From: Rudaea sp. 3F27F6
Lineage (GTDB): Bacteria > Pseudomonadota > Gammaproteobacteria > Xanthomonadales > Rhodanobacteraceae
Length of the DNA stretch: 64,000 nucleotides
Assembly (NCBI RefSeq): GCF_005503555.1
Contig: NZ_SCNG01000002.1
Coordinates: 1,079,835 to 1,143,834 of the forward strand
Reading direction: 5' to 3'
The notes beneath the pieces are model-generated. The model was not told where the DNA came from and ran no database searches. It saw only the letters and a program-made list of their open reading frames with translations. The position numbers and the translations under genes are program-made. This document shows positions 25,054 through 34,358 of this stretch, piece by piece. Position 1 is the first letter of the stretch. Every line of letters starts with the position of its first letter.

Positions 25054-26907
25054 TCACGCCGCATTCTCCTTCACCTTGGCTGGCCGCATCCGCGCGGCAA
25101 TCGCACCCGCGATAAACCGCGCCGTGATCGGCGTGCCGTCGTAGTGCAGAACCGCGACGAGGCGCGCCGGGTCGATGCCGAATTCGTTGATCAGGAGTGT
25201 GCGCAATTGCCCGTCGCGATTCTGCTCGACGACGAAGACGCGCTCGTGCTGACGGATGAATTCGCCGACGCTGTCGGGGAACGGGAATGCACGCACGCGC
25301 AGCGTGTCGAGCACGAGGCTTTGCTTGCCGAGCAACTCGATCGCTTCGGCCATCGACGGGCTGGTCGAACCGTAATAGATCACGCCGTCGTGCGCCTCAC
25401 CGCCGGTGCCGCGCAGGATCGGCTGCGGCACCAGCGATTTCGCCGTGTCCCATTTCCGCAGCAGGCGCTCCATGTTGTAGACGTAGTCGGGACCCTTTTC
25501 CGAGTAGCGCGCGTACGGGTCGCGCGAAGTGCCGCGCGTGAAGTAAGCACCGCGCTCGGCGTGCGTGCCGGGATAGGTGCGGTACGGAATGCCGTCGCCG
25601 TCGACGTCCTTGTAGCGGCCGAAATCCTTGCCCGCTTCGAGTTCCTCGGCCGTCATCACCTTGCCGCGGTCGTAGTCGCGCCGGTCGTCCCATTGAAACG
25701 GCGCGGTCAGGCGCTGGTTCATGCCGATGTCGAGATCGGTCAGCACAAAAATCGGCGTCTGCAGGCGATCGGCAAGATCGAGCGCCTGCGCCGAAAATTC
25801 GAAACACTCGTGCGGGTCTTCGGGCAACAGCAGCACGTGCTTGGTGTCGCCGTGCGAGGCGTACGCGCAGGCGAGCACGTCGGACTGCTGCGTGCGCGTC
25901 GGCATGCCGGTCGACGGGCCGCCGCGCTGCACGTCGATGATCGTCACCGGAATCTCGGCGAAGTACGCGAGACCGATGAATTCGTTCATCAGCGAGATGC
26001 CCGGCCCCGCCGTCGTAGTGAATGCGCGCGCGCCGTTCCAGCCCGCGCCAACGCACATGCCGATCGAAGCGATCTCGTCTTCAGCCTGCACGATGGCGAA
26101 ACGGTTGCGTCCGCTTTCGGCATCGACGCGGTACTTCATGCAGTACTTCTGGAATGCTTCGGCCAGCGAAGACGACGGCGTGATCGGATACCACGCACAG
26201 ACCGTAGCGCCGCCGTAGACGCAGCCGAGTGCGGCGGCGACGTTGCCGTCGACGAAAATCTTCTCGCCGACGTTGTCGGCACGCTGCACATGCAGGCCGA
26301 TCGGGTCGAGATGCTGCGCAGCGTGTTCACGCCCCAGCTCCAGCGCCTGCATGTTGGAATCGAGCAGCTTTTCCTTGCCCTTGTACTGCTCGGCGAACAA
26401 GCGCTTGATCTCGCGCGCGTCGATGCCGAGCAGCACGGACAAGGCGCCGAGATACATGATGTTCTTGAACAGTTGGCGCTGGCGCGCGTCGGCGTAAGTG
26501 CTATTGCAGATCGCCGTCAGCGGCATGCCGATGATATTGACGTCGTCGCGGAACTTCGACGCCGGCAGCGGACGCGTCGAGTCGTAAAACAAGTAGCCGC
26601 CCGGTTCGATTTCCTTGATGTCGGCATCCCAGGTCTGCGGATTCATTGCAACCATCAGATCGACACCGCCGCGCCGGCCGAGCCAGCCACGCTCGCTGAC
26701 GCGCACCTCGTACCAGGTCGGCAGGCCCTGGATGTTCGACGGAAAAATATTGCGCGGACTGACCGGCACGCCCATGCGCAGGATCGAGCGCGCGAACAGT
26801 TCGTTTGCCGACGCCGAACCCGAGCCGTTGACGTTGGCGAATTTGACGACGAAGTCGTTGGTGGCGGAAAGACGGTGAGCGGGAAGCGGTGAGCGGTGAG
26901 CGGTCAT
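25054..26907 (-). CDS. korA: 2-oxoacid:ferredoxin oxidoreductase, fused gamma-alpha subunit
   Basis: 617 residues. The N-terminal ~190 residues form the gamma domain (FVVKFANVNGSGSASANELF, where GSGSASA is the CoA-binding-type loop, to about the RLFAEQYKG helix). The alpha domain follows: YPITPSSSLAEAFQ is the pyrimidine-binding motif, QAEDEIASIGMCVGAGWNGA and TTAGPGISLMNEF are the conserved catalytic regions, and QRGGPSTGMPTR is the signature of this family. A transketolase-C-like domain ends the protein. Its first ~13 codons (MTAHRSPLPAHRL) are encoded by a GTGAGCG-rich repeat that also flanks the upstream four-helix-bundle gene, so the native start has apparently been replaced. ATGA overlaps that gene's stop. 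Confidence 0.92.
   Translation of the reverse strand: MTAHRSPLPAHRLSATNDFVVKFANVNGSGSASANELFARSILRMGVPVSPRNIFPSNIQGLPTWYEVRVSERGWLGRRGGVDLMVAMNPQTWDADIKEIEPGGYLFYDSTRPLPASKFRDDVNIIGMPLTAICNSTYADARQRQLFKNIMYLGALSVLLGIDAREIKRLFAEQYKGKEKLLDSNMQALELGREHAAQHLDPIGLHVQRADNVGEKIFVDGNVAAALGCVYGGATVCAWYPITPSSSLAEAFQKYCMKYRVDAESGRNRFAIVQAEDEIASIGMCVGAGWNGARAFTTTAGPGISLMNEFIGLAYFAEIPVTIIDVQRGGPSTGMPTRTQQSDVLACAYASHGDTKHVLLLPEDPHECFEFSAQALDLADRLQTPIFVLTDLDIGMNQRLTAPFQWDDRRDYDRGKVMTAEELEAGKDFGRYKDVDGDGIPYRTYPGTHAERGAYFTRGTSRDPYARYSEKGPDYVYNMERLLRKWDTAKSLVPQPILRGTGGEAHDGVIYYGSTSPSMAEAIELLGKQSLVLDTLRVRAFPFPDSVGEFIRQHERVFVVEQNRDGQLRTLLINEFGIDPARLVAVLHYDGTPITARFIAGAIAARMRPAKVKENAA
26874..26903. repeat. Left copy of a 30-nt inverted repeat bounding the four-helix-bundle gene
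   Basis: On the plus strand it begins GGTGAGCGGGAAGCGGTGAG and continues with CGGTGAGCGG. Its reverse complement matches 27285-27315 with a single extra C. It encodes the first residues of KorA. Confidence 0.8.
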
Positions 26908-27329
26908 GGCGACACCTCGGCACGCGCACGCTTGACGTTGATCAGCGCATTGAGGCGTGCATTCAGAAGTTGCAGCGCGGATTGAAGCGGCTGGGCGTCG
27001 TCAAGAAAACCCAAATCACGCGCAATCCACAACTGCGTATCAAGCTCCGCGAGCGATCCTCTCGCAATGGTCAGAAAGCGAATCAGCTCGACCCTGCCTC
27101 CTCTGCCCGCGCCTTCGGCGATATTGGAGGGAATGCTAACCGCGGCGCGGCGCATCTGACCGGTGAGACCGAAGCGCTCCTGCTCGGGAAATGCCGCGGT
27201 AGCGTGATAAATTTCTCGAACGAGACGCATCGCGTCCTTCCACACGTCAAGATCATAGTGCCTGGGATGTTGACGCGGCTTTTCCCGCTCACCGCTCACC
27301 GCTTCCCCGCTCACCACTTTCAACTTCAC
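26904..27329 (-). CDS. Four-helix-bundle protein (S23/IVP, bAvd-like)
   Basis: 141 residues from GTG 27329, which overlaps the stop of the GltD-like gene (GTGA) and has GGGAGG upstream. The family signature is clear: HYDLDVWKDAMRLVREIY, AAFPEQERFGLTGQMRRAAV, then SIPSNIAEGAGRGG, ELIRFLTIARGSLAELDTQL and WIARDLGFL. Such proteins were first found encoded in intervening sequences of 23S rRNA and form a pentameric four-helix barrel; the related Avd proteins serve in diversity-generating retroelements. Their cellular job as free-standing genes is unknown. The gene sits between inverted repeats and inside an otherwise standard oxidoreductase operon. Its stop overlaps the korA ATG. The first ~14 residues are repeat-encoded. 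Confidence 0.88.
   Translation of the reverse strand: MKLKVVSGEAVSGEREKPRQHPRHYDLDVWKDAMRLVREIYHATAAFPEQERFGLTGQMRRAAVSIPSNIAEGAGRGGRVELIRFLTIARGSLAELDTQLWIARDLGFLDDAQPLQSALQLLNARLNALINVKRARAEVSP
27285..27315. repeat. Right copy of the inverted repeat bounding the four-helix-bundle gene
   Basis: CCGCTCACCGCTCACCGCTT followed by CCCCGCTCACC on the plus strand. It pairs with 26874-26903 across 381 bp. It encodes part of the N-terminus of the four-helix-bundle protein and lies 10 nt inside the GltD-like gene's end. Confidence 0.8.
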
Positions 27330-29146
27330 GCGACCTCCCGTCTGCGTGCACGGCACCCCGGCCCAGCCTGCGTCGTTTCGAGCAGAAACTTGCGCATGTC
27401 CCAAGCGCCGGTCGGGCAGCGTTCGGCGCAGAGTCCGCAGTGCAGGCAGACGTCTTCGTCCTTGACCATCACCCTGCCCGTCTTCAACGCATCGGACACG
27501 TATAGCGACTGAGTAAGGTTCAGCGCCGGCGCAGTCAGATGCGTGCGCAGCTCGGCTTCTTCACCGTTTTCGGTGAAGCTGATGCAGTCCATCGGACAGA
27601 TATCGACGCAGGCATCGCATTCGATGCAGGCGTCCTTGGTGAACACGGTTTGCACGTCGCAGTTGAGACAGCGCTGCGCTTCCTGCACCGCGGTCACCGC
27701 ATCGAAACCGAGTTCGACCTCGACCTTGATGCTTTTCAAGGTCGCCGCTTTCTCGCGCCACGGCACGACGTAGCGCTGGTCATTGGAGATGTCGTTGTCG
27801 TAACTCCACTCGTGGATGCCCATCTTCTGCGAGATCAGGCTGACCGCGGGTTCGGGGCGTTCGTGGATGTCCTCGCCGCTCAGCATCTTGTCGATCGACA
27901 CGGCGGCCTCGTGCCCGTGCGCGACCGCCCAGATGATGTTCTTCGGCCCGAACGCTGCGTCGCCGCCGAAGAAGACGTTCGCCAAGGTCGATTGCATCGT
28001 CGCCTTGTCGACCTTGGGCAGACCCCACTCGTCGAAGTCGATGCCGACGTCGCGCTCGATCCACGGAAACGCATTTTCCTGACCGACCGCGATCAGCACT
28101 TCGTCGCATTCGAAAAATGCGTAGGGCTCGCCGGTCGGCACCAGCTGGCGACGGCCTTTCACGTCGCGCTCGGCGCGCACTTTCTCGAAGGTCATGCCGA
28201 TCAGTTTGCCGTCGCGATGCTCGAAGGTTTTCGGTACGAGGTAGTTGAGGATCGGGATGCCTTCGTGCATCGCGTCCTCTTTCTCCCACGGACTCGCCTT
28301 CATTTCCTCGAAGCCGGAACGCACGATCACCTTCACGTCCTCGCCGCCGAGCCGGCGCGAGGAACGGCAGCAGTCCATCGCGGTGTTGCCGCCGCCGAGC
28401 ACGATCACGCGCTTGCCGATGCTCTTGATGTGCTCGAAGTAGACCGACGCGAGCCAGTCCAGACCGATGTGAATATTCGCCGCGGCCTCGCTGCGTCCCG
28501 GCAGATCGAGATCGCGGCCGCGCGGCGCGCCGCTGCCGACGAAAACCGCGTCGAAATTCTGTGCGAGCAGATCGCGCATCGAATCGATGCGCGCGCCGCC
28601 GCGGAATTCGACGCCGAGATCGAGCACGTGGCCGACTTCCTCGTCGATCACTTCTTCGGGCAGGCGAAAGCGCGGCACCTGGGTGCGCATGAAGCCGCCG
28701 CCCTTTTGCTCGGCTTCGAACACGGTGACGTGATAGCCGAGCGGCGCGAGATCGCGCGCGACGGTCAGCGCCGAAGGCCCTGCGCCGACGCAGGCGATGC
28801 GCTTGCCGTTTTTCTTCGCGGCCGGTTTCGGCATGCGTGCACGCACCGCGGCATGGTCTTTGTTGTCGGCCGCCACACGTTTCAGGCGGCAGATCGCCAC
28901 CGGTTCGGGCTTGTCCGCATCTTCGACGCGTCCGCGCCGGCAGGCCGGCTCGCAGGGGCGGTCGCAGGTGCGGCCGAGGATGCCGGGGAAGACGTTCGAT
29001 TTCCAATTGACGAGATAAGCATCGTCATACCGCCCCGCGGCGATCAGCCGGATGTATTCGGGGACCGGAGTGTGAGCCGGACAGGCCCACTGGCAATCGA
29101 CGACTTTGTGGAAATAGTCAGGTACGCGAATATCGGTAGCTTTCAC
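27326..29146 (-). CDS. GltD-like FAD/NAD(P) oxidoreductase with N-terminal Fe-S and C-terminal ferredoxin domains
   Basis: 606 residues from a GTG at 29146 that has GGAGGG 5 nt upstream. The frame is open to 29248 and beyond, but the longer N-terminus is unlike the family. Order: a GltD-type cysteine-rich domain (CQWACPAHTPVPEY, RTCDRPCEPACRRG); FAD site RIACVGAGPSALTVARDLAP; NAD(P) site RVIVLGGGNTAMDCC; VFFGGDAAFGP; and two [4Fe-4S] motifs, CIECDACVDICPMDC and CLHCGLCAERCPTG. It probably transfers electrons between NAD(P)H and the ferredoxin-linked 2-oxoacid oxidoreductase encoded by the next genes, acting as the redox partner or built-in ferredoxin. All motifs are seen; the pairing is inferred from the operon. 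Confidence 0.9.
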   Translation of the reverse strand: MKATDIRVPDYFHKVVDCQWACPAHTPVPEYIRLIAAGRYDDAYLVNWKSNVFPGILGRTCDRPCEPACRRGRVEDADKPEPVAICRLKRVAADNKDHAAVRARMPKPAAKKNGKRIACVGAGPSALTVARDLAPLGYHVTVFEAEQKGGGFMRTQVPRFRLPEEVIDEEVGHVLDLGVEFRGGARIDSMRDLLAQNFDAVFVGSGAPRGRDLDLPGRSEAAANIHIGLDWLASVYFEHIKSIGKRVIVLGGGNTAMDCCRSSRRLGGEDVKVIVRSGFEEMKASPWEKEDAMHEGIPILNYLVPKTFEHRDGKLIGMTFEKVRAERDVKGRRQLVPTGEPYAFFECDEVLIAVGQENAFPWIERDVGIDFDEWGLPKVDKATMQSTLANVFFGGDAAFGPKNIIWAVAHGHEAAVSIDKMLSGEDIHERPEPAVSLISQKMGIHEWSYDNDISNDQRYVVPWREKAATLKSIKVEVELGFDAVTAVQEAQRCLNCDVQTVFTKDACIECDACVDICPMDCISFTENGEEAELRTHLTAPALNLTQSLYVSDALKTGRVMVKDEDVCLHCGLCAERCPTGAWDMRKFLLETTQAGPGCRARRREVA

Positions 29147-29372
29147 CAACGCCCTCCGCGATGCGGTCTTGACCCGGTCGGGGTTCCGGATTGCCGCTTG
29201 GCCCGAGTCTACTCTCGCGCGGCGGGGCTCCGCAAAGGCATGCCGCATTAATCGATCTTCATGCGACGGAGTGCACGATTTGTTGCGATGCAGCGTGATG
29301 GCGACTAGCATACGGAGGTTCTGCCCCGTGCAGAATTTGTTCGAATTCTTCCGCACGCCGGGAACCCACGCT

Positions 29373-30623
29373 ATGACGATGTTTTTGTACCAGCTGCATG
29401 AGCTCAACCGCGCTCTGCTCAATCCGCTGATCACCTTCTCCGAGAGCAGCGCGCGCATGTTCTCCTCGAAGGAGAGCTGGCTGTCGAAGCTGCCCGGTGC
29501 GCCGCGCGTGGCGGCCAACTACGAGTTACTCTACCGTCTCGGCAAAGACTACGAAAAGCCGGCGTTCAACATCCACTCGGTGCAGGCGCACGGCAATGCC
29601 GTACCGATCGTCGAACAGGTCGCGCTGGCCAAGCCGTTCTGCAACCTGATCCGCTTCAAGCGTTACAGCGACGAGATCGACACGCTGCAGCAGCTGAAGA
29701 GCGATCCGGCCGTGCTCGTCGTCGCGCCGCTGTCCGGACATCACGCCACCCTGCTGCGCGACACCGTGCGCACGCTGCTGCAGGACCACAAGGTCTACAT
29801 CACCGACTGGGTCGACGCGCGCATGGTGCCGGTCGAGCAGGGTCCGTTCCATCTCGACGACTATGTCGCCTACGTGCAGGAGTTCATCCGCCATATCGGC
29901 GCGAAGGATTTGCACGTGATCTCGGTCTGCCAGCCGACCGTGCCCGTGCTCGCCGCGATTTCGCTGATGGCCTCGGCCGGCGAAGTGACGCCGCGCACGA
30001 TGACGATGATGGGCGGCCCGATCGACACGCGCAAGAATCCGACCAAGGTCAACGATCTCGCGACGACGCAGCCGATCGAGTGGTTCCAGGCCAACGTCAT
30101 CAATGCGGTGCCGACGAATTATCCGGGCAAGGGCCGCGAGGTCTATCCGGGCTTCCTCCAGCATGCGGGCTTCGTCGCGATGAACCCGAGCCGGCATTTC
30201 TCCTCGCACTGGGATTTCTACCAGGACCTGCTGCGCGGCGATCTGCAGGACGCCGATGCGCACCGCGAGTTCTACAACGAGTACAACGCCGTACTCGACA
30301 TGCCCGCCGAGTACTACCTCGACACGGTGAAGACCGTGTTCCAGGAGCATGCCCTGCCGCGCGGCACCTGGAAGGTGAAGAACAAGCCGGTCAAGCCAGC
30401 CGACATCAAGGGTACCGCCCTCTTCACGATCGAAGGCGAACTCGACGATATCTCCGGCCTCGGCCAGACCGAAGCCGCACACGAGCTGTGCAAAGGCATC
30501 CGCGTGACGAGCCGTCAGCACCTCACCGTCAAGGGCGCTGGCCACTACGGCATCTTCTCGGGACGCCGCTGGCGCGAAAACGTCTATCCCGAAGTGCGCG
30601 CGTTCATCCGCAAGTTCTCGTAA
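29373..30623 (+). CDS. phaZ: Intracellular polyhydroxyalkanoate (PHB) depolymerase
   Basis: 416 residues from ATG 29373. It matches the cytoplasmic PHB depolymerase family: MTMFLYQLHELNRALLNPL, VVAPLSGHHATLLRDTVRTL and ITDWVDARMVPVEQGPFHLD. The catalytic nucleophile is a cysteine in the lipase-like box HVISVCQPTVPVLAA rather than serine. A conserved Asp follows in EGELDDISG, and the catalytic His is in GAGHYGIFSGRRWRENVYP. It hydrolyses native PHB granules to hydroxybutyrate oligomers. No phaC/phaB gene is in the window. It is divergent from the kor operon. Confidence 0.92.
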   Translation: MTMFLYQLHELNRALLNPLITFSESSARMFSSKESWLSKLPGAPRVAANYELLYRLGKDYEKPAFNIHSVQAHGNAVPIVEQVALAKPFCNLIRFKRYSDEIDTLQQLKSDPAVLVVAPLSGHHATLLRDTVRTLLQDHKVYITDWVDARMVPVEQGPFHLDDYVAYVQEFIRHIGAKDLHVISVCQPTVPVLAAISLMASAGEVTPRTMTMMGGPIDTRKNPTKVNDLATTQPIEWFQANVINAVPTNYPGKGREVYPGFLQHAGFVAMNPSRHFSSHWDFYQDLLRGDLQDADAHREFYNEYNAVLDMPAEYYLDTVKTVFQEHALPRGTWKVKNKPVKPADIKGTALFTIEGELDDISGLGQTEAAHELCKGIRVTSRQHLTVKGAGHYGIFSGRRWRENVYPEVRAFIRKFS

Positions 30624-30641
30624 GCGCGACCGCCGTCGCGC

Positions 30642-31769
<1,128 letters not shown>

Positions 31770-31975
31770 TTAAGACGCAAAGTATACGTGCTTGCCGGCG
31801 CCAACTCCCCTGTAGCGCATGACCGGAGCCGCCGACGTATGATCCGCGCGATCGACCATCCGCTGCTGCAGCCGCCTTCGACGCATGCCACGGCGATACA
31901 GCATCGCCGTCACGCCCCGGCATCGATTTACGAAGACGGACGCGCCGCGGAAGAAGGTCGTACGAAGCGAACAGC

Positions 31976-32386
31976 ATGAGTATCGCCATGAGCCCCTTGT
32001 TTCGGTTCCCCGATTCGGTCAAGCGAGAGCCCGCCATCGAGGCCTGGATGCGTGAGTATCCGGACGCACTGAGCACGATCGCGCGGCATTGGTTCGGCGT
32101 CATGCGCGCCTGCGGCGACGACGTCCGCGAGCTGCTGCACGACGGCCACCCGACCGCATGCGTCGGCGATGCGGCGTTTGCTTATGTCGATGCGTTCAAG
32201 AACCACGTCAATGTCGGCTTCTTCCGCGGAGCCGACCTCCCCGATCCAAGCGGCTTGCTCGAAGGCACGGGCAAGTCGATGCGGCACGTCAAACTGATGC
32301 CCGGCCGCAAGATCGACGAGGCTGCTTTGAGAAAACTTATCCATGCTGCCTACGCCGACATGCAACGGTGTCTCACGACGCGTTAA
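31976..32386 (+). CDS. DUF1801-like protein
   Basis: 136 residues. The pattern WMREYPDALSTIARHWFGVM, ELLHDGHPTACVGDAAFAYV, then NHVNVGFFRGADLPDPSGLL, EGTGKSMRHVKLMPGRKID matches the YdhG/DUF1801 fold (YjbR/CyaY-like). In that family the conserved GKSMRHVKL-like segment is diagnostic. No catalytic function is established for it. An ATG at 31988 is an alternative start. It and the next two genes are small, same-strand but spaced by 120-170 nt, so they probably have separate promoters. Confidence 0.82.
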   Translation: MSIAMSPLFRFPDSVKREPAIEAWMREYPDALSTIARHWFGVMRACGDDVRELLHDGHPTACVGDAAFAYVDAFKNHVNVGFFRGADLPDPSGLLEGTGKSMRHVKLMPGRKIDEAALRKLIHAAYADMQRCLTTR

Positions 32387-32509
32387 CCTTTGCACATCAC
32401 ACGCAATCCCATCGATCGAGCGGATTGCGGCGATGCGGCCCCGCTAGACTAACGCCTACTGCGGCAGCGCCCGCCTGCTTGCTTTGCCAGATATTGTCGA
32501 GAGGAATTC

Positions 32510-32953
32510 ATGTCGACGTCTCCCGCTTACAGCATCGTGTACGAAACGCCCTCGGTGGAGACCTATCGGCATCTGCGCCAGGCCGCAGGATTGAGCCCGA
32601 AGACGCGCGAGGCCGCCGAACGCGGCCTGCCGAACACGCTATTCGCCGTGCAGGTACGTTGCGACGATCAAACGGTCGCGATGGGTCGCGTGATCGGCGA
32701 CGGCGGCAATCACTATCAAGTGGTGGACATTGCCGTGCTGCCGGAGCACCAGGGCCGTGGACTCGGCAAGACCGTCATGCGCGAGATCGCCGGCTATATC
32801 GAGCGGGAAGTCCCCGAATCCGGCTACGTCAGCCTGCTCGCCGACGGTGAAGCATACCGGCTCTACCAGCAATACGGTTTCTCTCTTACCGCGCCGGCTA
32901 GCGTCGGCATGGCGCGCAGAAAAACTGCGCCAGCGGCGACGGACGATGCGTGA
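32510..32953 (+). CDS. GNAT-family N-acetyltransferase
   Basis: 147 residues. The acetyl-CoA pyrophosphate loop is AVLPEHQGRGLGKTVMREI, preceded by the beta-4 strand YQVVDI and followed by ADGEAYRLYQQYGFSLTAP, the C-terminal helix that closes the site. It would acetylate a small amine or a protein N-terminus; the acceptor is unknown. GAGAGG-like bases about 8 nt before the ATG support the start. Confidence 0.92.
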   Translation: MSTSPAYSIVYETPSVETYRHLRQAAGLSPKTREAAERGLPNTLFAVQVRCDDQTVAMGRVIGDGGNHYQVVDIAVLPEHQGRGLGKTVMREIAGYIEREVPESGYVSLLADGEAYRLYQQYGFSLTAPASVGMARRKTAPAATDDA

Positions 32954-33125
32954 CTATTCGCTCTGCAGCCGATGCCACGCTTTGCGCCTTCTTCCGGCAT
33001 AGGCCCATGCCATCCCGTCCAAAGCGCATGCGCACTCTGCGAACGAATCGGTCGATGTTCACATCCGTCCACGGCGGCGCCGATCTTCCCTGCATGTTTG
33101 CCGATCATCTTCCGAAGAAAAGATC

Positions 33126-33521
33126 ATGCAGAACGATGAACAGGAAATACGTCAATTGGTTTCGACCTGGATATCGGCGAGCAAGTCCGGCGACGTCGAT
33201 ACCGTCCTCTCGCTGACGACGGACGATGTCGTCTTTCTGGTCACCGGCCATCCCGTCATGCGCAAGGCCGAGTTCGCCGCGGCGTCGCGGGCGCAGGCGA
33301 CCGCGGACGCACCGCAATTCGATGGCGCCAGCAATATTCAGGAGATCAAGATCGTCGGGGATTGGGCGTTTATGTGGAGCGAGCTTACCGTCGTCGTGAC
33401 TCCGCCCGGCGGCGCCAAGCCGATGAAACGCGCGGGACACACATTGACCATCCTGCAGAAGCGCAACGGCAAGTGGCTGCTCGCGCGCGATGCCAATATG
33501 CTGGCGCCGGTGGAACAGTAA
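33126..33521 (+). CDS. SgcJ/EcaC/DUF4440-type NTF2-like protein
   Basis: 131 residues of the SnoaL-like cone fold. N-terminal EIRQLVSTWISASKSGDVDT, the strand VLSLTTDDVVFLVTGHPVM, then the MWSELTVVVTPPGG strand and GKWLLARDANML match the SgcJ/EcaC family. Members bind small ligands or act as simple hydrolase-like enzymes; no catalytic residue can be assigned here. Isolated gene with its own upstream spacer of 170 bp. Confidence 0.85.
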   Translation: MQNDEQEIRQLVSTWISASKSGDVDTVLSLTTDDVVFLVTGHPVMRKAEFAAASRAQATADAPQFDGASNIQEIKIVGDWAFMWSELTVVVTPPGGAKPMKRAGHTLTILQKRNGKWLLARDANMLAPVEQ

Positions 33522-33674
33522 GGTCGCACACCACGTTCCGAACGTGCGGCGAAGACCGGCTTGTCCTTCGGGGTATCGCCGCAGGTTTGCGACGCTTAGA
33601 CCAAGCGGAAGATGCCATCGTCGCGCGCACCGGCGCTACAATCCGGTCGCCAAAACTTCGCTGCGACGGGGAAT

Positions 33675-34316
33675 ATGGAAAACAATCTCACGGACATCTA
33701 CACCGAGCCGCGCGACATCGACGTGCACACGCTGTCGAATCTGGGACCGCTGCGGCCAATGGCGGGCATCTGGCAGGGAACGCGTGGACTCGACGTGAAG
33801 CCCAAAGCCGCGGGGCCGAAGCAGCAGGCATTCGTCGAACGCATCGAGTTGCAGCCGATCGATCCGTTCACCAACGGCCCGCAATTGCTCTACGGGCTGC
33901 GCTATCACACGCACATCACCAAGCCCGGAATGGTCAAGACTTATCACGACCAGGTCGGTTACTGGCTCTGGGATGCGGCGAACGGCACGGTCATCCACAC
34001 CCTGACGATTCCGCGCGGGATGATCGCAATGGCCGCGGGACAAGCGGCGGCCGACGCGACGCACTTCGAACTTAGCGCGACGCAAGGGTTGGACACCTGG
34101 GGCATCTGCTCGTCGCCGTTCCTCGATCAGGCGTTCAAGACGATCGAGTTCAAAATCGCGGTGACGATTCTCCCCGACGGCAGTTGGCAATACGACGAAG
34201 ACACCGTTCTGCAGATTCACGGCCAGAACGAGCCGTTCCATCACACCGACCGCAACGTGTTGACCAAGATCGGCGAGCCGACGCCGAATCCGCTCGCGCG
34301 CGATACGCAAAGCTGA
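33675..34316 (+). CDS. Nitrobindin-like/FABP-family heme-binding beta-barrel protein
   Basis: 213 residues. LGPLRPMAGIWQGTRGLD is the family opening, where GxWxG forms the first strand. YGLRYHTHITKPGM, FHDQVGYWLWDAANG-like YHDQVGYWLWDAANG, and HTLTIPRGM are further hallmarks. KIGEPTPNPLA near the C-terminus is conserved in this family. The family includes nitrobindin, which holds heme through a C-terminal histidine; a candidate His lies in EPFHHTDRN. The frame is open 21 codons upstream, but the start at 33675 has a GGGGAA ribosome-binding stretch. Function is not established. Confidence 0.85.
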   Translation: MENNLTDIYTEPRDIDVHTLSNLGPLRPMAGIWQGTRGLDVKPKAAGPKQQAFVERIELQPIDPFTNGPQLLYGLRYHTHITKPGMVKTYHDQVGYWLWDAANGTVIHTLTIPRGMIAMAAGQAAADATHFELSATQGLDTWGICSSPFLDQAFKTIEFKIAVTILPDGSWQYDEDTVLQIHGQNEPFHHTDRNVLTKIGEPTPNPLARDTQS

Positions 34317-34358
34317 GGCCGGCCGCGGCACCGGATCGCGCCGCGCGGCTTGTTTCGA

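Noticed and set aside
24988..26892. 634-codon plus-strand open frame opposite korA
   Set aside because: Shadow of the fused KorA subunit, which has all its motifs.
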